DNA of 64,000 nt from Streptomyces griseosporeus (lineage in GTDB: Bacteria > Actinomycetota > Actinomycetes > Streptomycetales > Streptomycetaceae), in NCBI RefSeq assembly GCF_014656055.1, contig NZ_BNBR01000003.1, positions 1-64,000 of the forward strand. Reading direction: 5' to 3'. The position numbers were made by a program, and so were the translations under genes. This document shows, piece after piece, positions 11,056-19,147 of the stretch (positions within the stretch are counted from its first letter, which is position 1; every line of letters begins with the position of its first letter). The notes under the pieces are model-generated. The model was given only the letters and a program-made list of their open reading frames with translations. It was not told the DNA's origin and did not search any database.

Positions 11056-11331
11056 ATGGCGGAGACGGCTGAGGAGATCAAGGCGCGCAAGGAGCGGGAG
11101 CGGGACGAACTGTACGCGCTCGACATCTCCGGCGTGGAGTGGCAGTGCGCGCCCGGCACCGAGGACCACGAGGAGCGTGTCGAGATCGCCTACCTGCCGG
11201 GCGGGGCCGTGGCCATGCGGTCGTCGCTGGACCCGGACACCGTGCTGCGGTACACGGAGGCGGAGTGGCGGGCCTTCGTGCTGGGGGCGCGGGACGGCGA
11301 GTTCGACGTCGAGCCGGAGCCGCAAAACTGA
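11056..11331 (+). CDS. Small DUF397-like protein
   Basis: 91 aa, acidic, soluble. The C-terminal part (AMRSSLDPDTVLRYTEAEW, followed by an FVLGARDGEFD ending) matches the DUF397 family, small proteins abundant in Streptomyces and often paired with XRE-type regulators in bld/abaA-like systems. No such regulator is adjacent here. The N-terminal 40 residues are a charged helix not typical of short DUF397 proteins. A TAGGGT -10-like box is at 11009-11014 and GGGAAGGGG lies 9-17 bases before the ATG. It is convergent with eccD. Confidence 0.75.
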   Translation: MAETAEEIKARKERERDELYALDISGVEWQCAPGTEDHEERVEIAYLPGGAVAMRSSLDPDTVLRYTEAEWRAFVLGARDGEFDVEPEPQN

Positions 11332-11345
11332 CAGCGGACAGAAAG

Positions 11346-11377
11346 GAGGGGCGGTACGCGTGTGCGTGCCGCCCCTC
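11346..11377. terminator. Bidirectional terminator between DUF397 gene and eccD
   Basis: Arms 11346-11359 and 11364-11377 form a 14-bp stem with one wobble pair and a 4-base loop. It lies between two convergent genes (stops at 11331 and 11393). Confidence 0.8.
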
Positions 11378-11392
11378 TTCTTTGTCGCGGCG

Positions 11393-12901
11393 CTAGCTGG
11401 TCATCGCCCGTGCCTGCGCGTACACGTCGAAGACGGCGAGGGCCAGCGGGATCAGGGTGAGCAGGACGAAGCTCTCGGCGATCTCCAGGAAGCGGCCCCA
11501 GAAGGGGGTGACGCCACGCTTGGGGGTGATCAGGCCGATCGCGGTGACCAGGGCGGTGGCCGCGGCGACGGCCGCGACGAGCCAGACGCTGCGGATGTCG
11601 AGGGCGGTGGTGTCGCCCTGGAAGGCGTCGATCAGGTAGTCCCGCGGCGGGTTCAGGGCGAGCCCGAGGCCGAGGAAGACGATGGCGGCGAGGCCCGCGG
11701 CGAGGGTGGCGCCGACCTGCGCGGTGTAGCGGAAGAGGTGGGCGCGCATCAGCATCGCGACGCCGGTGGCGAGGGCGAGCAGCTGGGCCCAGGCGTTGCT
11801 GGAGAAGCCGAGCACGATCGAGGCGCCCACGGAGACCAGGGCGCAGCCGCCGACCAGGCCGATGAGCAGCTCGTGGCCGCGGCGGGCCTGGGCGGCGATG
11901 CGCTCGCCGTCGATGGGCTCCTGGCCGCCGCTCTCGCCGGTGTCGTAGCCGCCGCGGGAGGGGTTGGGCGGTTCGAAGCCGATGGGCAGCCGGGCGAAGC
12001 GCATGGACAGGCCGGGCAGGAAGGCCAGCGCGACGACGGACAGGGGCGCGCAGACCGCGGCGGTCTCGATGGGCCGCAGGTGGGTGAGGATCGCGATGAA
12101 GGTGGTGACCAGGCCGATCGCGGAGGCGAAGACGAACGCCACGAAGGGTCCGTCGCCGCCGGGCGAGACCAGGGTCAGGACGACGGAGGCGACCAGGACC
12201 GCCGTGCAGGCGAGCAGGAACTGCAGCCGTCCGATGCCCTGGTGCTCGGCGAGCGGCAGCAGCCCGGAGCCGGCGACGGCGACGTTGGGCAGGGCGCCGA
12301 GGCCGAGGGCGACGGCGGAGCCGCGGTCGTCGTAGACCCGTGCGCGGACGCAGGCGATGACGACCAGGAGGAGGCCGGTGACGCCGGCCAGGACGCCCTG
12401 GAGGCTGTGCATGTCGTGGCGGATCTGGGAGCTCCAGGCCACGAAGGCGAGCAGCGCCGGGAGGATGCCGCCGGCGACGAGGCCGGCCGCGCGCGTCAGG
12501 TCGCCGCTCCACAGGGCGCGGTCGCGGGTGACGGCGGAGGCGACCGCCTCGGAGACGTCGTCGAGGACGGCGGGCGGCAGCGACTCGGCGAACGGGCGCA
12601 GGGTGAGCAGCTCGCCGTCGAGGATGCGCTGCGCGGTGAAGGAGCGGGCGCCGTCGAGGACGGTGCCGTCCCGGCGGACGAGGTGGTAGCCGACGGGCGC
12701 GCCCTCGTCCGGGCTCTGCTGGGAGAGCCGCAGGATCTCCGGGTAGAGGTCGGCGACCGGTACGTCGTCGGGCAGTGCCACGTCGATACGGCTGTCCGGC
12801 GCCACGATGGTGACGCGGCAGAAGCCGAACCCCGTGCCGGCTCCGGAAGGGGCTCCGGTGCCCGGTTGCCGGGTCGCGCCGGCCGGCGCGGAGGCCGTCA
12901 T
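11393..12901 (-). CDS. eccD: EccD, type VII secretion integral membrane protein
   Basis: 502 aa. The cytoplasmic N-terminal part (about residues 25-110) is a ubiquitin-like (YukD-type) domain. The remaining three quarters alternate hydrophobic segments, about 11 transmembrane helices, as in EccD, the main membrane-embedded component of ESX channels. A loop near residues 325-345 carries a glycine/glutamate-rich stretch. I start at ATG 12901, just after AGGTGAG; a longer frame to 12940 is possible. It diverges from eccC across a 334-bp gap, which suggests coordinated expression of the two core channel genes. Confidence 0.92.
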   Translation of the reverse strand: MTASAPAGATRQPGTGAPSGAGTGFGFCRVTIVAPDSRIDVALPDDVPVADLYPEILRLSQQSPDEGAPVGYHLVRRDGTVLDGARSFTAQRILDGELLTLRPFAESLPPAVLDDVSEAVASAVTRDRALWSGDLTRAAGLVAGGILPALLAFVAWSSQIRHDMHSLQGVLAGVTGLLLVVIACVRARVYDDRGSAVALGLGALPNVAVAGSGLLPLAEHQGIGRLQFLLACTAVLVASVVLTLVSPGGDGPFVAFVFASAIGLVTTFIAILTHLRPIETAAVCAPLSVVALAFLPGLSMRFARLPIGFEPPNPSRGGYDTGESGGQEPIDGERIAAQARRGHELLIGLVGGCALVSVGASIVLGFSSNAWAQLLALATGVAMLMRAHLFRYTAQVGATLAAGLAAIVFLGLGLALNPPRDYLIDAFQGDTTALDIRSVWLVAAVAAATALVTAIGLITPKRGVTPFWGRFLEIAESFVLLTLIPLALAVFDVYAQARAMTS

Positions 12902-13235
12902 GCTCACCTGCTGTTCCCCCTCGTCGGTGGTGGGCCGCACGCGGTGCCGCCGCGCGCGTTCCGCCCGTAAAAATCCTGTGTAGGTTGTGCGGCTCCGTCC
13001 GCACCACCGGGCTGCCGCGCGGTGTGACCCGGGGCCCGGTGGACGGCGCTTGATTCGAACCGTTGCGGATTGCCCGTTTTTCCCGGGCTGATTCGCAACT
13101 GCTCACACGTCTCACGGGCACCCTACCGCCCGCCGGTGTCGGTGGTTGTCAGTAGGATCGCGCTTCGCGATCGGCGTTCGCCTGACACGGGGCGGCGGAC
13201 GAAAAATCTCGGTCCGGCAAGGGAATTGGTGCGTA
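12902..13235. promoter_or_regulatory. Divergent eccD/eccC promoter region
   Basis: A 334-bp gap without a gene. Toward eccC a TAGGAT -10-like box sits at 13153-13158, overlapped by a 7-bp inverted repeat GATCGCG-CTT-CGCGATC at 13156-13172 that could be an operator or a 5'-UTR hairpin. Toward eccD an AT-rich patch on the minus strand around 12968-12985 (AGGATTTTTACGG) is the best candidate. No convincing -35 boxes are seen. Confidence 0.45.
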
Positions 13236-16200
13236 GTGAGCCACATCGTCGTCAAGCGCCCGCCGCGGGCACTGCCGAAGGAAGTGCCCACGGACGAGGT
13301 CGTGCTCCAGCCGCCGCCGGAGCTTCCGCGCGGGCAGCAGGAGGGCGCGCTGATGCAGCTCCTTCCCATGCTCGGCATGGGTGGCTCCGTGGTGTTCTTC
13401 TTCAACCCGCAGGCCCAGCCCTTCATGAAGATCATGGGCATGGTGATGGTGGCGTCCACGATCGCGATGGGCATCTCGATGCTGGTGCGCTACCGCCGCG
13501 GCAGCCAGGGCCAGATGGCGGATCTGCGCCGTGACTACCTGCGCTACCTGTCCCAGACCCGGCGCGGTGCGGTGGAGACCGCCAAGGCGCAGCGCGACGC
13601 CCAGTACTACCTGCACCCTTCACCCGAGCAACTGTGGGCGCTGGTCGCCGAGGGCAGCCGGGTGTGGGAACGGCGCACCGGTGACGAGGACTTCGGGCAG
13701 GTCCGCGTGGGCCTCGGCCCGCAGGCGCTGGCCACTCCCCTGATCCCGCCGCAACTGGGCCCGGTGGACGAGCTGGAGCCGCTGACCGCGGGTGCGATGC
13801 AGCGGTTCCTGGCCACGCACAGCACGCTCGACGACCTGCCGATGGCGGTGTCGCTGCGCGCCTTCTACCACGTGACCGTCAGCGGGGAGCCGCACACCGT
13901 GCGCGGCGCGGCCCGTGCGCTGACCGCCTCGCTGGTCTCGCTGCACTCCCCCGAGGACCTGGTCGTCGCCGTCGCCACCGGGCGTGAGTCGGCGCCGGAG
14001 TGGGAGTGGGCCAAGTGGCTGCCGCACGTGCAGGCACGCGGCCTCGCGGACGGCGCGGGCAGCATGCGGCTGATCTCCACCGACCCGATGGAGCTGGAGG
14101 ACCGGCTCGCCACCCGGCTGCAGGGCCGGCCGCGGTTCCACCCGGCCGGGCCGCCGGTGCCCGAGCAGCCGCACCTGGTCGTCGTCCTCGACGGTGTCTC
14201 GCTGCCGCCGACGTCGCTGCTGGCGACCCCCGAGGGCCTGCAGGGCGTGACGATCGTGGAGGTCGTGCCGGGCGACCTCACCGCGGGCCACGGCGACCTC
14301 TCCATCGTCGTACGGCCGAAGGAACTGCGCCTTGAGTCGGCGCACGGCATGGTCTACGAGGGCACGCCGGACGTGCTGTCGTACGAGGCCGCCGAGGCGC
14401 TGGCGCGGCAGCTGGCGCCGCTGCGGATGGCGTCGGGCGGTGACGACAACGACGAACCGCTGCTGGCCAACCTGGAGTTCACCGATCTGCTGAACCTGGG
14501 CGACGCGGCCTCGGTCGACCCCAAGCGGACCTGGCGGCCGCGCTCGCAGTCGGAGCGGCTGCGGGTGCCGATCGGTGTCGGCGAGGACGGCCGGCCCGTG
14601 ATGCTCGACCTGAAGGAGGCGGCGCAGGAGGGCATGGGCCCGCACGGCCTGTGCGTCGGCGCGACCGGTTCCGGCAAGTCGGAGCTGCTGCGCACGCTGG
14701 TGCTGGGTCTCGCGGTGACGCACTCCTCGGAGACGCTGAACTTCGTGCTCGCCGACTTCAAGGGCGGTGCGACCTTCGCGGGCATGTCCCAGATGCCGCA
14801 CGTGGCGGCGGTCATCACCAACCTGGCCGACGACCTGACGCTGGTCGACCGCATGGGTGACTCCATCCGCGGTGAGCTGAACCGCCGTCAGGAGATGCTG
14901 CGCGACGCGGGCAACTACGCCAACATCCACGACTACGAGAAGGCGCGCGCGGCGGGCGCCCCGCTGCAGCCGATCCCGTCCCTCGTCCTCGTCATCGACG
15001 AGTTCAGCGAACTGCTCACCGCCAAGCCGGACTTCATCGAGATGTTCGTGCAGATCGGCCGTATCGGCCGCTCGCTCGGCGTGCACCTGCTGCTGGCGTC
15101 GCAGCGGCTGGAGGAGGGCCGGCTGCGCGGTCTGGAGACGTATCTGTCGTACCGGATCGGTCTGCGGACGTTCTCCGCGGCCGAGTCGCGGGCGGCGCTC
15201 GGTGTGCCGGACGCCTACGAGCTGCCGAACGTGCCGGGTTCGGGCTTCCTGAAGTACGGCACGGACGAGATGGTCCGGTTCAAGGCGGCGTACGTCTCCG
15301 GTGTGTACCGCTCCAGCTCGCAGCAGGCCGCCGCGCTCGGCGGTCCGCTGCCGGTGGACCGGCGGCCGGTGCTGTTCACGGCGGCCGAGGTGCCGGTGCA
15401 GTACGCGGCGGTGCCGCAGCAGCGGCAGGAGGCGCAGGCCGAGGAGAAGGACGACGCGCTCGCCGACACCGTCCTCGACGTGATCGTGCGGCGGCTGGAG
15501 GCGCAGGGTCCGGCGGCCCACCAGGTGTGGCTGCCGCCGCTGGACAGCCCGCCGTCGCTGGACACGCTGCTGCCGGGCCTCGCGCCGGTGCCCGGCCGGG
15601 GCATGACGCAGCCGGGGTACGAAGGCGCGGGCCGGCTGGTCATCCCCGTCGGCCTCGTCGACAAGCCGTACGAGCAGCGGCGTGACCCGCTGTGGGTGGA
15701 CTTCGGCGGCGCCGCCGGTCATATGCAGATCCTCGGCGGTCCGCAGTCCGGCAAGTCGACGCTGCTGCGGTCGATCATCGCGTCGTTCGCGCTCACCCAC
15801 ACCCCGCACGAGGTGCAGTTCTACGGCCTCGACTTCGGTGGTGGCGGTCTGTCGGCGGTGGCCGGTCTGCCGCACGTCGGCGGGGTGGCCTCGCGTCTGG
15901 ACCCGGAGAAGGTGCGGCGTACGGCGGCCGAGGTGTACGGCGTGCTGACCCGCCGCGAGGAGTACTTCCGCTCGGCGGGCATCTCCTCCATCGCCGAGTA
16001 CCGCACGCGCCGGGCGCGCGGCGAGATCTCGGTGACCGACCAGCCATGGGGCGATGTGTTCCTGGTCATCGACGGCTGGGGCAACTTCCGCACGGACTAC
16101 GAGGCGTTGGAGCCGATCGTCCTGGACATCGCGGCGCGCGGCCTCGGTTACGGCATCCACGTGATCCTGACGGCGTCGCGGTCCATGGAGGTGCGCTCCA

Positions 16201-17213
16201 ACCTCAAGGACCACCTGATGAACCGTCTGGAGCTGCGGCTCGGCGACCCGATGGACTCCGAGTTCGACCGCAAGGTCGCGGCGAACGTGCCGACCGGTGT
16301 GCCCGGCCGCGGCCAGACCCCGCAGAAGCAGCACTTCATGGCGGCGGTGCCGCGCATCGACGGCCTGTCCTCCGACACCGACCTGGCGGAGGCCACGCAG
16401 GCGCTGGCGGCCGAGGTGACCCGGCACTGGCAGCAGCCGGGCGCGCCCGAGGTGCGTCTGCTGCCGCGCTCGTTCCCCGCGGCGCAGCTGCCGCCGGGCA
16501 ACCGGTTCCCGGACCGCGGCATCTCCTTCGCCATCGACGAGGACAACCTCGAGCCGGTGTTCGTCGACTTCGAGCAGGACCCGTTCTTCCTGGTCTTCGG
16601 CGAGAGCGAGTCCGGCAAGTCCAACCTGCTGCGGCTGCTGATCAAGGGGCTGGCCGAGCGGTACGACGGCAACGACTGCAAGCTGTTCGTCATCGACAAC
16701 CGCCGCTCGCTGCTGGGCGTGACCCCGCCGTCGCACCTGGCGGAGTACGTGCCGATGTCGAATCAGATGCAGCACCACATGGACGCGCTGGCGGACCTGA
16801 TGCAGCGGCGTACGCCCACCGCGGACGTGACGCCGGAGCAGCTGCGGGACCGCAGCTGGTGGCGCGGGCCCAACGTGTTCGTCGTCATCGACGACTACGA
16901 CCTCGTCTCCACGTCCAGCGGCAACCCGCTGGCCGGTCTGACGGAGCTGCTGCCGTTCGCCCGGGACGTCGGCGTGCGGTTCATCATCGCCCGCTCCACG
17001 GCCGGCGCCGGACGCGCCGGGTACGAGACCTTCATGCAGCGCATCAAGGAACTCGGCGCGCAGGGCGTGGTCCTGGCCGGTGACCCGAACGAGGGCGACC
17101 TGCTCGGCGGCATCCGTCCGCGCCCGATGCCCGCGGGCCGGGGCGTGTTCGTGTCGCGCAAGCGGGGCCGTCCGCTGGTGCAGGTGGGTCTGGTGGAGGA
17201 CCAGCGCGTCTGA
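13236..17213 (+). CDS. eccC: EccC, type VII secretion FtsK/SpoIIIE ATPase (three ATPase domains)
   Basis: 1325 aa, the full-length single-chain form (mycobacterial ESX-1 splits it). Two transmembrane helices lie near residues 40-80. Three FtsK-like domains follow with P-loops GATGSGKS (475-482), GPQSGKS (835-841) and GESESGKS (1122-1129). Only the first has an intact Walker B glutamate (VIDEF); the second reads VIDGW and the third VIDDY, which fits the known pattern in which domains 2 and 3 are regulatory and bind substrate signals. The start is GTG 13236 with GGGAA upstream; the upstream frame from 13146 lacks family similarity. It energises secretion of the WXG100 proteins encoded just downstream. 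Confidence 0.96.
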   Translation: MSHIVVKRPPRALPKEVPTDEVVLQPPPELPRGQQEGALMQLLPMLGMGGSVVFFFNPQAQPFMKIMGMVMVASTIAMGISMLVRYRRGSQGQMADLRRDYLRYLSQTRRGAVETAKAQRDAQYYLHPSPEQLWALVAEGSRVWERRTGDEDFGQVRVGLGPQALATPLIPPQLGPVDELEPLTAGAMQRFLATHSTLDDLPMAVSLRAFYHVTVSGEPHTVRGAARALTASLVSLHSPEDLVVAVATGRESAPEWEWAKWLPHVQARGLADGAGSMRLISTDPMELEDRLATRLQGRPRFHPAGPPVPEQPHLVVVLDGVSLPPTSLLATPEGLQGVTIVEVVPGDLTAGHGDLSIVVRPKELRLESAHGMVYEGTPDVLSYEAAEALARQLAPLRMASGGDDNDEPLLANLEFTDLLNLGDAASVDPKRTWRPRSQSERLRVPIGVGEDGRPVMLDLKEAAQEGMGPHGLCVGATGSGKSELLRTLVLGLAVTHSSETLNFVLADFKGGATFAGMSQMPHVAAVITNLADDLTLVDRMGDSIRGELNRRQEMLRDAGNYANIHDYEKARAAGAPLQPIPSLVLVIDEFSELLTAKPDFIEMFVQIGRIGRSLGVHLLLASQRLEEGRLRGLETYLSYRIGLRTFSAAESRAALGVPDAYELPNVPGSGFLKYGTDEMVRFKAAYVSGVYRSSSQQAAALGGPLPVDRRPVLFTAAEVPVQYAAVPQQRQEAQAEEKDDALADTVLDVIVRRLEAQGPAAHQVWLPPLDSPPSLDTLLPGLAPVPGRGMTQPGYEGAGRLVIPVGLVDKPYEQRRDPLWVDFGGAAGHMQILGGPQSGKSTLLRSIIASFALTHTPHEVQFYGLDFGGGGLSAVAGLPHVGGVASRLDPEKVRRTAAEVYGVLTRREEYFRSAGISSIAEYRTRRARGEISVTDQPWGDVFLVIDGWGNFRTDYEALEPIVLDIAARGLGYGIHVILTASRSMEVRSNLKDHLMNRLELRLGDPMDSEFDRKVAANVPTGVPGRGQTPQKQHFMAAVPRIDGLSSDTDLAEATQALAAEVTRHWQQPGAPEVRLLPRSFPAAQLPPGNRFPDRGISFAIDEDNLEPVFVDFEQDPFFLVFGESESGKSNLLRLLIKGLAERYDGNDCKLFVIDNRRSLLGVTPPSHLAEYVPMSNQMQHHMDALADLMQRRTPTADVTPEQLRDRSWWRGPNVFVVIDDYDLVSTSSGNPLAGLTELLPFARDVGVRFIIARSTAGAGRAGYETFMQRIKELGAQGVVLAGDPNEGDLLGGIRPRPMPAGRGVFVSRKRGRPLVQVGLVEDQRV

Positions 17214-17228
17214 CGGCGCGTACGTACG

Positions 17229-17270
17229 CGAAGGGGCCGTACCCGCGGTTGCGGGGGTACGGCCCCTTCG
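17229..17270 (+). terminator. eccC terminator
   Basis: 16-bp perfect stem (17229-17244 with 17255-17270) and a 10-base loop, starting 15 bases after the eccC stop codon. Confidence 0.85.
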
Positions 17271-17303
17271 TTGTCGCTCTCGCTCCCGCCGACCGGGAAC
17301 GGC

Positions 17304-17340
17304 GACGGGGTGGACGCCTCCCGCGCGCGTCCACCCCGTC
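17304..17340 (-). terminator. Terminator of the WXG100 gene pair
   Basis: 14-bp perfect stem (17304-17317 with 17327-17340) located 20 bases past the stop of the minus-strand WXG100 gene at 17361. Confidence 0.8.
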
Positions 17341-17360
17341 GGTGCTCAGGTACTGCCGGC

Positions 17361-17660
17361 CTACTGGAAGTAGGAGGCCGCCTTCTTGTCGCCGGCCATG
17401 TACTCGCCACCGGCCTGGTGCACGACGTGGCCGATGCCGGTCAGGGCCTGGTGGATGTCGTTGGCTTCCTTGTCCCAGCGCTGCAGCTTCTCGTGGAAGG
17501 TGCTCTGCGCGTCGCCGGCCCAGTACTCCTGGCTCTGGACGACCATGCGGCGCAGCTCCGCGAGGTCCTGCTCCAGGGCCTTGGCCTCGTTGCCGATCGA
17601 GGTCGCGGCCGAGTCCAGGCCGTCGTACGTTACTTGCAGCCCGTCAGCGTTACGGCTCAT
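17361..17660 (-). CDS. WXG100 family secreted protein (EsxA/EsxB type)
   Basis: 99 aa, the canonical WXG100 size. Two long helices are joined by the central WAG turn in the segment SQEYWAGDAQ (about residue 47), and the protein has no signal peptide. Its C-terminal helix contains HQAGGEYMAGDKK; a mycobacterial-type YxxxD/E export signal is plausible within YMAGD. It lies 52 bp downstream of a second WXG100 gene and the two products probably form a heterodimer exported through EccC. In S. coelicolor the equivalent pair is called esxA and esxB; I am not certain which name belongs to which gene. Confidence 0.93.
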   Translation of the reverse strand: MSRNADGLQVTYDGLDSAATSIGNEAKALEQDLAELRRMVVQSQEYWAGDAQSTFHEKLQRWDKEANDIHQALTGIGHVVHQAGGEYMAGDKKAASYFQ

Positions 17661-17712
17661 GCCTGCCTACCTTGTCTCGCTCGTGTGTACCTGGGGATGA
17701 CTGCTGTGCGGC

Positions 17713-18060
17713 TCAGTAGGAGCTGAGCGCGGACGGCGGGGTCGTGGCGGCGCCGTCACGGACGTCGATGCGGGCCGCGGCGGCGCGCACCTCGTCTTCC
17801 TTGCTGTCCTTGATGTTGCGCGTCTTGGTCATCGCGTCGATGACCTGTCCCAGGATGTTGCCGATGTTCTGGATCGACTCGTTGATCTCGATCTGCTTGC
17901 GGTCGAACTCGGCGCGACCGATACCGTGCCACTGGCCCTCAAGGCTGTCGATGACGCCCTGGAGGCGGTGCACCCGCTTCAGCGTGGCCTCGTACTTCTC
18001 GTACATCTGCTTCTGAAGCGAGATTACTGCGGCATCTTGGAGCTTCTGCGAGCCGGCCAT
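17713..18060 (-). CDS. WXG100-related secreted protein (partner of the downstream Esx)
   Basis: 115 aa. A long charged helix (residues 1-40), a central WHG turn in LEGQWHGIGR and a second helix give the WXG100 hairpin. The C-terminal tail after residue 90 is longer than usual and ends in a disordered alanine/proline/serine stretch. The ATG at 18060 is chosen because an AGGAGG site lies 7 bases upstream; a longer frame starts at 18132. It is the first gene of the pair, after a 600-bp intergenic region. The substrate role is inferred from family and position. Confidence 0.92.
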   Translation of the reverse strand: MAGSQKLQDAAVISLQKQMYEKYEATLKRVHRLQGVIDSLEGQWHGIGRAEFDRKQIEINESIQNIGNILGQVIDAMTKTRNIKDSKEDEVRAAAARIDVRDGAATTPPSALSSY

Positions 18061-18662
18061 GACCAGCCTCCTGCCTTTCCTGTGTCTGATGTTGGACCCT
18101 GGTCCGACGGATGACCGCCGGTGCCCCGTCACCGGGAAGCCGGGCCCCTGGTCGATCTTCGCGTTGCCGTGCCACCCGCTGAAGCCCCTTGCCCGGCTTG
18201 TGACGAGGCTGATGCGAAAGGCGGGCGGGCCGGTTCAGAGCTGTGGCGGTCCCTCAGCCGGTGCGGTCGCAGGCGCTTGCCTCGCCATGCCGTCTGCGAG
18301 CATGACGCTCCTCCCCGTTCTCCCCGTGCGGTCACCAGGCCGAAGCCCGGCCGTGACCGTTCATCCTTCGCCGTACGATCGCAAAGCGGGCCGCGATCGA
18401 CAACGCGATTACCACTGTAGTCAACCGGGGCAACGGCACCAACAGAGGTGTGCCCGAACTCCTTTGGCAGACCGGTACGGACGCCATGGATGGCCTGATT
18501 TGCCGGTTCGCCGGGGCGGATCGGCCGGGATCTTCATGGAACTTCCACAGCCGGCCGATCACGACTGTGCGGCACCACCGGCCACGGGCGTCACACCTTG
18601 CTAGCGTGCTGCCCGTTCCACGGTCACAGACGCACACCAGGCACACGGGGAAGGTCCTGCAC
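18061..18662. promoter_or_regulatory. 602-bp divergent intergenic region of the esx locus
   Basis: No gene is seen; ORFs here lack family similarity and normal codon pattern. It separates the minus-strand WXG100 pair from the plus-strand WXG partner gene. Inverted repeats are CGATCGC/GCGATCG (18376-18382 and 18393-18399) and GATCGGCCGG/CCGGCCGATC (18519-18528 and 18551-18560). On the minus strand TTGACT (18424-18419) is a -35 candidate for the pair, which would give an untranslated leader of over 300 bases. On the plus strand TAGCGT (18602-18607) is a -10 candidate. Confidence 0.5.
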
Positions 18663-19136
18663 ATGGCATGGGACGAGTGGGAGCAGATGAAGGCGCAGGC
18701 CGCCCAGCGGCAGTCGACGCGGATGCGCCTCAACCAGCTGCCGGCCGACGGGGGCGGAGGCGGGGGCGGTGACCTGGTCGTGCACCAGGACGACCTGGGG
18801 GCGGTCGGCCACGACGCCTTCCTGCTCTACGACAGCCTGCGCAAGGAGGCCGACATCGCCACGGCCGGTGCCTCCGGCGGCGGCGCGGGCTCGACCGGGC
18901 AGGCCGGCGCCCATCTGAAGTCGCACAACTTCGCCACGGGCGCGGCGCTGGAGAAGACGGTCGAGGTGTGGTCGTCGCAGCTGAAGTCCGTACTGCAGGC
19001 CTGCGCGCACATCTCGGACCACCTCGACTACAGCCAGAAGCGGCACGCCGAGGACGACACGCGGATCGGGACGGTGCTGCGGGCCGCGGACGGCTCGGCC
19101 GTGTCGGTGTCGCAGCTCGACGGATACTTCAAGTAG
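18663..19136 (+). CDS. WXG-like small protein, partner of the following large protein
   Basis: 157 aa, no signal peptide. It begins MAWDEWEQMKAQAAQR, then has a glycine-rich stretch, a helix (HDAFLLYDSLRKEADIA) and a second helical hairpin (about residues 80-130) containing VEVWSSQLK, where the WXG glycine is replaced by serine. Proteins of this layout commonly sit directly before large WXG/LXG-headed proteins in Streptomyces and may act as chaperone or co-secreted partner. Only 11 bp separate it from the 768-aa gene. The role is inferred from shape and position. Confidence 0.75.
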   Translation: MAWDEWEQMKAQAAQRQSTRMRLNQLPADGGGGGGGDLVVHQDDLGAVGHDAFLLYDSLRKEADIATAGASGGGAGSTGQAGAHLKSHNFATGAALEKTVEVWSSQLKSVLQACAHISDHLDYSQKRHAEDDTRIGTVLRAADGSAVSVSQLDGYFK

Positions 19137-19147
19137 GGGGACGTGCG

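Noticed and set aside
13146..13235. Longer EccC start at 13146
   Set aside because: The 30 added residues do not resemble EccC and the GTG at 13236 begins the conserved N-terminus.
13620..16778. 1052-aa minus-strand frame opposite eccC
   Set aside because: Arg/Val/His-rich antisense frame of a gene whose three P-loops are unambiguous on the plus strand.
18061..18662. Small genes within the esx intergenic region (for example 18121-18420 or 18332-18733)
   Set aside because: No ribosome binding sites, no codon-position GC pattern and no recognisable products.
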